Shown one piece after another: positions 15,574 through 22,800 of a DNA stretch of 44,040 bases. The notes beneath the pieces were generated by a model. It was not told the DNA's origin. It worked only from the letters and a program-made list of their open reading frames with translations, and made no database searches. Position 1 is the first letter of the stretch. Each line of letters opens with the position of its first letter. Origin of the DNA: Nonomuraea ceibae (GTDB lineage Bacteria; Actinomycetota; Actinomycetes; Streptosporangiales; Streptosporangiaceae); contig NZ_JAHKRO010000082.1 in assembly GCF_019396325.1 (NCBI RefSeq), positions 1-44,040 on the forward strand. Direction: 5' to 3'. Made by a program: the position numbers and the translations under genes.

Positions 15574-16209
15574 TCAGGAACTCGTCGCCGGGCGCGGGAA
15601 GAGCCGGACGAACCGCTCGGCGACCTGCTTGTCCCCCTCGACGGCCATCCTGTCGCAGGGCTCGCCCATGAACACGACGGCGCGCAGCGTGCCGGGGTCG
15701 GTGTCGAGGACGGCCTGGGCCGGGGCCTGCCCGTCGGCCGCCCGGGTCAGCGTGAGCCGACCGCCGTCCACCGCGGCCAGGAAGCTCTGCTCGCCGAGGC
15801 GCAGCTCGACGCTGCCGGTGAAGCCTTCGGCGGCCCGGGGGTCGAAGGTGGACTTCAGGGCGTACATGAGCGCGTCGGGGCTGAGCGGCCGGTCGGAGCG
15901 CAGCGGCGTGCGGCTGCCCCAGCGGGCCAGCGCGAGCACGACGGGCTCCAGGTCGCGGCCGAGGCCGGTCAGCTCGTAGACCTGGCTCGCGGCGGGCGGC
16001 GGCAGCTTGCGGCGGCGCACCACCTCCGACTCCTCCAGCTCGCGCAGACGCAGGGAGAGCACGTTCTGGCTCGCGCCGGGCAGGCCCGCGCGCAGGTCGG
16101 TGAAGCGCTTGGGGCCGAGCAGCAGCTCGCGGACGATCAGCAGCGCCCACCGCTCGCCGACGTGGTCGAGGGCGCGGGCGATGCCACAGGGGTCGTCGTA
16201 CGTTCTCAT
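15574..16209 (-). CDS. HxlR-type winged-helix regulator with C-terminal sterol-carrier-like domain
   Basis: Residues 1-100 form an HxlR winged helix, with the markers ALDHVGERWALLIVRELLLGPKRF and NVLSLRLRELEESEVVRRR. Residues 110-205 resemble the SCP2-like domain often fused to this family (FTGSVELRLGEQSFLAAVDGG). The ATG at 16209 has AGGAG five bases upstream, so I reject the earlier TTG. Cys11 in DPCGIA sits at the position used for redox or electrophile sensing in several HxlR proteins. It is flanked by two PPOX-fold genes and a palindrome overlapping the divergent start at 16254. Confidence 0.88.
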   Translation of the reverse strand: MRTYDDPCGIARALDHVGERWALLIVRELLLGPKRFTDLRAGLPGASQNVLSLRLRELEESEVVRRRKLPPPAASQVYELTGLGRDLEPVVLALARWGSRTPLRSDRPLSPDALMYALKSTFDPRAAEGFTGSVELRLGEQSFLAAVDGGRLTLTRAADGQAPAQAVLDTDPGTLRAVVFMGEPCDRMAVEGDKQVAERFVRLFPRPATSS

Positions 16210-16217
16210 CAGGCTCC

Positions 16218-16254
16218 TTGCCAACTCGCACCAGCTAGTCCTAGTTTAGGACTA
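16218..16254. promoter_or_regulatory. Leaderless promoter overlapped by a TAGTCCT palindrome
   Basis: TTGCCA (16218-16223), an 18-base spacer and TAGTTT (16242-16247) are followed by six bases and the ATG at 16254. The palindrome TAGTCCT-AGTTT-AGGACTA spans 16236-16254, covering the -10 box and the first base of the start codon. It is a good operator candidate for the adjacent HxlR protein. Confidence 0.75.
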
Positions 16255-16742
16255 TGGAGACCGACCTGAACACACTGCCGCAGGGCGACCTCAGGCTGCT
16301 GGAGCACGAGGTGGCCCGCAGGCTGCTCGTCTCGACGGAGCTGGCCAGGGTCGCCTACGTCGCCTCCGACGGCACGCCCCGCGTCTACCCGACGATGTTC
16401 CACTGGAACGGCGAGGAGCTGGTCATGGCCACGTTCGCCGGCGCGGCCAAGATCACCGCGCTGCGTGCCAGGCCCGACGTCGCCATCACCATCGACGCCA
16501 ACACCATGCCGCCCGACGTGCTGCTCATCCGGGGCCGGGCCGAGGTGACCGACTGGGAGGGCATCGTCCCGGAGTACGCCCTGGCCCACCACCGCTACGC
16601 CGGCCCGGAGCAGGGCGCCAGGAACGTGGCCGAGGCGAACCGGCCCGGCGTGCGCATGGCCCGCATCACGGTCCGGCCCGCCTGGGTCGGGGTGCTGGAC
16701 TTCCAGAGCCGCCTGCCCGCGCCGATCGCCGGCCGGGAGTGA
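16254..16742 (+). CDS. Pyridoxamine 5'-phosphate oxidase-like protein
   Basis: The 162-residue split barrel has RLLVSTELARVAYVASDGTPRVYPTMFHWNGEELVMATF, the usual N-terminal half of F420/FMN-binding PPOX proteins. A helix with HHRYAGPEQGARN follows. It is the first gene of a two-gene unit with the alpha/beta hydrolase, whose GTG overlaps its stop. It is probably repressed by the HxlR protein through the palindrome at its start and read from a leaderless message. Confidence 0.87.
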   Translation: METDLNTLPQGDLRLLEHEVARRLLVSTELARVAYVASDGTPRVYPTMFHWNGEELVMATFAGAAKITALRARPDVAITIDANTMPPDVLLIRGRAEVTDWEGIVPEYALAHHRYAGPEQGARNVAEANRPGVRMARITVRPAWVGVLDFQSRLPAPIAGRE

Positions 16743-17458
16743 GCGTGACGACGTTCGCACTGATCCACGGCGGCGGCTGCAGCGCCTGGTACTGGCATCT
16801 GCTGGAGGACGAGCTGCGCCGGCGCGGCCACACCACGGTGGCCGTCGACCTGCCCATCGAGGACCCGGACGCCGGGCTCGGCGACTACGCGGACACCGTG
16901 GCCGAAGCGGTCCGGCGAGCGGCCCCGAAGGCCGGCGGGGAGGGCACAGGGGAGAGCACCGGGCGGCTGGCCGTGGTGGCGCACTCGTGGAGCGGCTTCG
17001 TCGGCCCGCTGGTGTGCGACCGGGCCGGGGCCGACCTGCTGGTGATGCTGGCCGCGATGGTGCCCGTGCCCGGGGAGGCGCCCGGCGACTGGTGGGCCAA
17101 CACCGGCTTCGGCGACAAGGACATCGACGACGAGGTGGCGCTGTTCATGCACGACGTGCCGCCCGAGCTGGCCGCCGAGGCGTCGCGGCACAACCGGGCG
17201 CACGCGGACAAGGCGCTCGTCGAGCCGTGGCCGCTGGAGCGGTGGCCGGACGTGCCGACCCGCTTCCTGCTCTGCCGGGACGACCGCTGGTTCCCGGCGC
17301 CGTTCATGCGGGAGATGGCCCGGGCGCGGCTCGGGGTGACGGCCGACGAGATCGACGGCAGCCACAGCGTCATGCTGTCGCGGCCCGCCGCGCTGGCCGA
17401 CCGGCTCGAAGCCTACGACCGGGAGGCCGCCGAGGACGCGCGGACCGGCAGGTCGTAG
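16739..17458 (+). CDS. Alpha/beta hydrolase
   Basis: The fold markers are an oxyanion strand ALIHGGGCSAWYWH (about 7-20), a nucleophile elbow VVAHSWSG with Ser in the usual place, an acidic DDRW, and the His of DGSHSVMLSRP. The protein resembles small esterases of the RsbQ/salicylate-esterase kind. The start at 16739 overlaps the previous stop (GTGA). A GTG at 16745 is the alternative and removes two residues. Its last 46 bases overlap the convergent cupin gene. Confidence 0.88.
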   Translation: MSVTTFALIHGGGCSAWYWHLLEDELRRRGHTTVAVDLPIEDPDAGLGDYADTVAEAVRRAAPKAGGEGTGESTGRLAVVAHSWSGFVGPLVCDRAGADLLVMLAAMVPVPGEAPGDWWANTGFGDKDIDDEVALFMHDVPPELAAEASRHNRAHADKALVEPWPLERWPDVPTRFLLCRDDRWFPAPFMREMARARLGVTADEIDGSHSVMLSRPAALADRLEAYDREAAEDARTGRS

Positions 17459-17955
17459 ACGCGACGGACGCTGCTGCCCAGCCTGCTCACGTCGGCCCCG
17501 TACACGTGGATCGACACCCCGACCTCGGCGCTGGTGTTGCGCACCTTGTGGATGTCGCCGGGCGGCGCGAAGCCGCTGACCTCGCCGGGCCGGTTGTCGG
17601 CGCGCCCGATCTCCAGCAGGTGGTCGCCCATGTCCCGGTAGAGGGTCTCGTGCTCGACGCCGCTGAGGACGCCGAACGCGCACCACGAGACGTGGTCGTG
17701 GATGACGGTGTCCTGGCCGGGCCGCCAGACGACCGCCACGACCGAGAACGCGTCCTGCGCGTGCAGCACGCGGGACACGTACCTGTCGGGTGAGCCGGCG
17801 CGCTCCTCCTCGGTGAGGATGTCCAGCGGGGGGAGCCCGTCGCGCAGCAGGTCGGCGACCGCGAACGCGGTCTCGCGGCGGCCGAGGCCGCGGTCGGTGA
17901 TCGCGCGGATGCCCGGCACCAGCTCGCCGAGCCCGGGACGCAGGGTCGTCTTCAT
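17413..17955 (-). CDS. Cysteine dioxygenase-like cupin
   Basis: The 180-residue protein has the cysteine/thiol dioxygenase cupin pattern. The first motif, DTVIHDHVSWCAFGVLSGVEHETLY, contains the H-x-H pair, and GDIHKVRN provides the third His of the iron site. Such enzymes oxidise cysteine or 3-mercaptopropionate to the sulfinate with O2. GGAGG sits seven bases before the ATG at 17955. The gene is divergent from the LysR regulator, which may control it. The substrate is not certain. Confidence 0.85.
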   Translation of the reverse strand: MKTTLRPGLGELVPGIRAITDRGLGRRETAFAVADLLRDGLPPLDILTEEERAGSPDRYVSRVLHAQDAFSVVAVVWRPGQDTVIHDHVSWCAFGVLSGVEHETLYRDMGDHLLEIGRADNRPGEVSGFAPPGDIHKVRNTSAEVGVSIHVYGADVSRLGSSVRRVYDLPVRASSAASRS

Positions 17956-18011
17956 GGCTTGCCTCCTTTCCTCCACGGTCCTACGGCGGCATCGATAGGT
18001 CCAACAGAAGT

Positions 18012-18036
18012 AATGAGGCTCATTCATAGGTACGGT
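18012..18036. promoter_or_regulatory. LysR-type operator candidate and leaderless -10
   Basis: AATGAG-G-CTCATT (18012-18024) is a perfect 13-base palindrome of the T-N11-A kind in the cupin/lysR divergent gap. TACGGT (18031-18036) lies six bases before the lysR ATG. Two ATAGGT copies flank the region. Confidence 0.5.
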
Positions 18037-18042
18037 TGATGG

Positions 18043-18951
18043 ATGCTTGATGTCGTGCGGCTTCGCGTCCTGCTGGCGGTCGCCCGGAAGGGATCGCTCA
18101 CGGCCGCGGCCAAGGAGCTGCACTACGCCCAGCCGTCCGTCAGCCATCACCTGGCCAGGCTGGAGGCGGAGACCGGGGCCAAGCTGATCCAGCGGGCCGG
18201 GCGCGGCATCCGGCTGACCGAGGCGGGGCGGCTGCTGGCCGAGCGCGCCGCCGACATCGTGAGCCGGCTCGACGCCGCCGAGGACGACCTGGCCGCGCAC
18301 GTCGGGCTGCGGTCGGGGCGGGTGCGGCTGGCGGCGTTCCCGTCGGCGCTCGGCACGTTCGTCCCCGTGGCGGCCGGGCTGCTCGGGCGCGAGCACCCGG
18401 GGCTGCGGCTGCACCTGACCGAGACCGAGCCGCCCGAGGCGCTCAGGCTGCTGCGGGCCGGGCGGGTCGACGTCGCGGTCATCTTCCGCTACGACGACAC
18501 CGCGCCGGAGGACAACGGCATCCAGATGGTCCACCTGCTCGACGACCCGAGCTACCTGGTCTCGCCCGGCCCGGACCGGACGCTGGAAGAGCATGCCGGA
18601 TCGACGTGGATCGCCGGGTGCGACCGGTGCCGCAGCCATCTGCTCGACCTGTGCGACAAGGTGGGATTCGCCCCGGACATCACGTTCACCAGCGACGACA
18701 TCGTGGCCGTGCAGGCGCTGGTGGCCGCCGGGATGGGCGTCACCGTCCTGCCGGGGCTGGCGCTGCGCGCGCACCGCCACCCGGAGGTGTCGGCGACCCC
18801 GATCCCGGGCTCGACCAGGCACGTCTACGCCGCCGTCTACGGCGAGCCGCCGCACCCGCCGGCCACCGAGGCACTGCTGGCGGCACTGCGGTCGGCACTG
18901 GGGGCGGCACCACGGTCGGCGCTGGGGTCTGCACTGCGGGAAACCCTTTGA
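18043..18951 (+). CDS. LysR family transcriptional regulator
   Basis: The 302-residue protein has the N-terminal LysR helix-turn-helix (LLAVARKGSLTAAAKELHYAQPSVSHHLARLE, about 10-41). The effector-binding domain contains GMGVTVLPGLA. Three cysteines occur close together (GCDRCRSHLLDLC), which may be relevant to thiol sensing next to a thiol dioxygenase gene. The C-terminus ends in a short tandem repeat (RSALG...RSALG, period 24 bases at 18889-18927). It is divergent from the cupin gene and lies just ahead of the LysE exporter. Confidence 0.92.
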   Translation: MLDVVRLRVLLAVARKGSLTAAAKELHYAQPSVSHHLARLEAETGAKLIQRAGRGIRLTEAGRLLAERAADIVSRLDAAEDDLAAHVGLRSGRVRLAAFPSALGTFVPVAAGLLGREHPGLRLHLTETEPPEALRLLRAGRVDVAVIFRYDDTAPEDNGIQMVHLLDDPSYLVSPGPDRTLEEHAGSTWIAGCDRCRSHLLDLCDKVGFAPDITFTSDDIVAVQALVAAGMGVTVLPGLALRAHRHPEVSATPIPGSTRHVYAAVYGEPPHPPATEALLAALRSALGAAPRSALGSALRETL

Positions 18952-18961
18952 CGCGCCCTCC

Positions 18962-18973
18962 TACGATGGCCGC
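18962..18973 (+). promoter_or_regulatory. Leaderless -10 box of the LysE gene
   Basis: TACGAT (18962-18967) is followed by six bases and the ATG at 18974. No Shine-Dalgarno or clear -35 is visible. Confidence 0.45.
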
Positions 18974-19600
18974 ATGCCGGATCTGACGACACTCGCCCTC
19001 TTCTGCGCGGCCACGCTCGCGCTGCTGCTGGTCCCCGGGCCCGCGGTGCTCTTCATCGTCACGCGCAGCGTCGCCCAGGGCAGGTCCGCGGGGCTCGTCT
19101 CCGTCCTGGGCGTGCACGCCGGGTCCGTGGTGCACGTCGTCGCCGCCACGCTCGGGGTCAGCGCCCTGCTGGCGGCCTCGGCGACGGCCTTCACCGTCGT
19201 CAAGTACGCGGGCGTCGCCTACCTGGTCTGGCTCGGGCTGCGCAAGCTGGTGCGCCGGGGCGGCGGCGAGGAGGCCGTGGCGGTGCCGGAGCAGTCCAGG
19301 CGGCGGATGTTCTGGGAGGGGTTCGTGGTCAACGTGCTCAACCCGAAGACGGCCATCTTCTTCCTGGCGTTCCTGCCGCAGTTCACCGACCCGTCCGCCG
19401 GGCCGGTCGCGCCGCAGATGCTGGTGCTGGGGCTGATCTGGATGGTGCTCGGCATGGCCAGTGACGGCACGTACGCGCTGCTGTCGTCGGCCCTGGCGGG
19501 TTACGTGCGCGGCTCGGCCCGGGCGCGGCGGCGGCTCGACGTGGGCAGCGGGCTGGTCTACCTGGGGCTGGCGGCCTGGCTCACCGGCGAGAAGGCGTAG
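18974..19600 (+). CDS. LysE/RhtB family amino-acid exporter
   Basis: The 208-residue protein has about six transmembrane helices. It carries the family motifs LLVPGPAVLFIVTRSVAQGRSAG (about 17-39) and NVLNPKTAIFFLAFLPQF. Members export amino acids such as lysine, threonine, homoserine or cysteine derivatives. Next to a LysR regulator and a thiol dioxygenase, export of a sulfur amino acid or sulfinate is possible but unproven. Confidence 0.92.
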   Translation: MPDLTTLALFCAATLALLLVPGPAVLFIVTRSVAQGRSAGLVSVLGVHAGSVVHVVAATLGVSALLAASATAFTVVKYAGVAYLVWLGLRKLVRRGGGEEAVAVPEQSRRRMFWEGFVVNVLNPKTAIFFLAFLPQFTDPSAGPVAPQMLVLGLIWMVLGMASDGTYALLSSALAGYVRGSARARRRLDVGSGLVYLGLAAWLTGEKA

Positions 19601-19848
19601 CGGATGTAGCCGCCGGGTGACATGCCTCTTCCCGAATGATCGCCAGGCGGCGAAGAAGAGCGACAAGCCGGAAATTTCGTGTCTCTAGTGCCATAGTGAG
19701 CGGGTGGCGGGGGCTCAGGCGTTTCTGCGCGGCACCCGCCATCGGCGAACCCCATGTCACCCCGCCACCGCCTTCGCAGCGGCCGGAAAGGGTGACACCC
19801 TCGTCATGGACGACACTTCGGACGGCATGTAGCGAAGAGGCGGGCCCC
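19601..19848. other. Intergenic region before the STAND gene
   Basis: This 248-base gap holds no gene I can support. It contains a perfect 13-base palindrome, AGGGTG-A-CACCCT, at 19789-19801 about 50 bases before the start, a possible operator. A relatively AT-rich patch at 19670-19698 could hold the promoter. Confidence 0.35.
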
Positions 19849-22800
19849 ATGCACAGGCCACCGCACAGCCTCGGGCTCCAGCGGGTCGTCGAGGTCTACT
19901 CCGGTCACGACGACCTCGTCGGCGCGACCGGATCCGGGTACGTGATCGGCCCCGACCTCGTGCTGACCTCGGCGCGCGACCCCGAGTCCCCCTGCCAGGT
20001 GCGCTCCTCGCGCTGGCCCTGGTGGGCCGAGGCCGAGCAGGTATGGCGCGGGCGCGGCAGCACCGACGCCGCCCTCCTCCGCGTCCCCGACGCGCCCTGG
20101 CGGAACGTGCCAGGCATCGACCACGTCCGCTGGGCCGCCACCCGGCAGGCCGGCCTGCCCTGCGTCGCGTACGGCTACGCCCTCGCCCACAGCCGCGACG
20201 ACCACCCGCGCGCCCACCCCAACGGCGACCACCCCACCCACCCGAACGGCCACCGCCCCATGATCACGGCAACCGGCCACCTCGACGGCATCCCCGGCTG
20301 GGGCCCGCCCACCGCCACCGTGACCGGCTGGACCGTGCCCCCCGCCGTGCCCTCCGCCGTGCCCCCCGCCGAGGCGCCCGGCGGCGCGGACGTGGCGCTG
20401 CCGGACTGGCTCGGGCTCTCGGGAGCCGCGCTCGTCGGCGCTCACGGCCGGCAGGTGCTCGGCGTCGTGCGCGCCGGCCGCTCCGGGCACGCCCACCGCC
20501 GGCTGGACATCGTGCCCGTCGCCGCGCTGCTCGCCGACGCCGGGTTCCGCGAGCTGGCAGGCGTACGGCCCGAGCAGGTCGAGGAGCTGACCGGCGAGCC
20601 CGGCCTCCTCCTGCCCGACCTGCTGCTGTCCGCCCTCGACGAGCTGCCGCCCGGCTCCCCCGACTGGGCGCTGCTCGCCCCGCGCCACGCCGTCGTCCCG
20701 TTCCTCGGCCGTACCCACGAGCTGGCCACGCTGCGCAGCTGGGCCGCGAGCCCCGACCGCCTCTCGATCGCGGTCCTGACCGGCGCGGGCGGCACCGGCA
20801 AGACCCGCCTGGCCGCCGAGCTCTGCGACGAGCTCGGCTCCATCGGCTGGGACACCGGATTCCTCCGCCTCCCGCCCCTGTCCGGCCCGGCCGTCCCGCT
20901 GGACGCCCTGGGCCCGACGCTCCTGGTCGTCGACCTCCCGGAGCCGTCGGCCGCCCTGCCCGGCGAGCTGATCCGGCGGCTGGCCGCCCACCCGCACAAC
21001 CCTCGCGTACGCGTCCTCCTCGTGGCACGGGCCCACGCCGGGCCCGACTGGTGGCAGCGCTTCGACGCGGCGGCCGGCGGGCTGCTCAAGCACCTCACCC
21101 GCACCGCCATCCACCTCGACGCCCGGCCGCTCAGCCCGGTCGAACGCACCGCCCATGCCACCGCCGCCACCCACGCCTTCACCCTGCACTCCGCCCAGGT
21201 GAGCTCCCCGCCCGCGCCCCGGCAGGACCAGCCCGCCCCGGGCCGGTTCTTCGTCGTGGGCGACGAGCGGCCCGCCCACCGGCACCCGCAGGCGCGCGAG
21301 GACGAGCCGGACCGGCCGCTCCAGGTGCACGTCGCCGCGCTGATGCGCGTACGGGGACTGGCCCCCGAGCCCGGCGGCGACCCCGTCGAGCGGCTCCTCG
21401 AACACGAGCAGGCCAGGCACGGCGACCCGGCCTGGCGTCAGGCGGCGGCGGTCGTCACGCTGACCGCACCGGCCCCCGGCGAGCGGCGGGCGCTGCTGTC
21501 CGTGGTGCCGGGCGCGGCGGGGTTCGACGACGACGGGCCCGCCTCGGCGGTCGTGGCCGAACGGCTGCTCGGCGGCGTCGACGAGCTCACCGACCTGGTG
21601 CTCGCCCTGCACGACCACCCGACGCGCACGGCCGGGCACCTGGCGCGGATGCTCGCGGTGCTGCGGGCGGCGTGCGGCGACGCGCGGGTCCGGGAAGCGC
21701 TGCTGGCCCTGCTGACCGGCCGGCTCGACCGGATGGCGGTCGAGGCGGCCACCGGTCCCGGGGAGCAGCTCGGCGACCTGCTGGACGCGGCCGTGCGGGC
21801 GTTACGCGACGAGCCCGCGCTGGCCCGGGCGGCGATGGCGGTGCCGCCGGGCCCGCCCGGGCAGCTCGGGCTCCGGGCGCTGGAGGCCACGCTGGCGGAG
21901 CTGCGCGCCGAGTCGCTGCGCGCCGGCGGCGACCCCGCCGAGCTGGCCGCCGCCCTGTCGGACCTGTCCGTCCGGCTGGCGGCCCTGGGCAGGCTCCCGG
22001 AGGCGACCGCCGCCGCGGCAGAGGCCGTCGAGACCTTCGCCACCACACCCCCGGACACCCACCCGGCCGCCCAGGCCCTCTTCAACCACGCCGCCTGCCT
22101 CCTCCTGACCACCCCACCCGGGGAGACGCCGTCACGCGAGCCCGCACCACACGGACGAGCACGAGAGACGGCCACCGGGCACCCACCGGCCGCACCCCGG
22201 GAGAGGCCGCCGCACGAGCGAGCGCCCGAGGCAACGGACGCGCCGCCCCCGGAGCCCGCAGCGCGGGAAACGGTGGGCGCCCCTACCCCGGTGGATGTGG
22301 CGCGGGAGGCGGCGGGGCGGTTTCGGCGGCTGGCCGAGGTGGAGGCCGGGTATGCCGGGCAGGCCGCCGGGGCGCAGTACAACCTGGCGTGTGCGCTGCT
22401 CGGGGCGGGTCGGCTCGGGGAGGCGGTGGCGGCGTTCGCGGCTGCGGGCGGGGACGTGGAGCTGGCCGGGGCCGTCGGGGACGTGCTGCTCGCAGGCACC
22501 GGCGCGGGCCGGGCCGGGGACATGACGGGCGGGCCGATGCCGATGGGGCCCGGGATGGCGCTGGACGAGGGCAGGCTGAGGGAGCTCGGGACGGCGCTGG
22601 CGGCCGCCGCCACGCGGGCCCTGCCGGAGGCGGCGGACGAGGGTGTGTGGCGGGCGTTGCGGCGGGTGGCCGGGCGGCTGGGGAAGGCGGACGGGGCGCT
22701 GGTCCCGGCGGCCGAGGCGGTGGCGAGGCTGCGCGGGGCGGCCGCGCGGGAGCCGGGCCTGGGTGCGGAGCTGGCGTCGGCGGCCGGGGAGCTGGCCGGG

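Noticed and set aside
18889..18927. Tandem repeat at the 3' end of the LysR gene as a mobile or regulatory repeat
   Set aside because: It is a two-copy, 24-base in-frame duplication encoding RSALG twice, best explained by local slippage in the coding sequence.
19804..21639. A 611-codon open frame on the minus strand
   Set aside because: It is antisense to the trypsin-like and NTPase domains, has no recognisable domain, and codon usage favours the plus strand.
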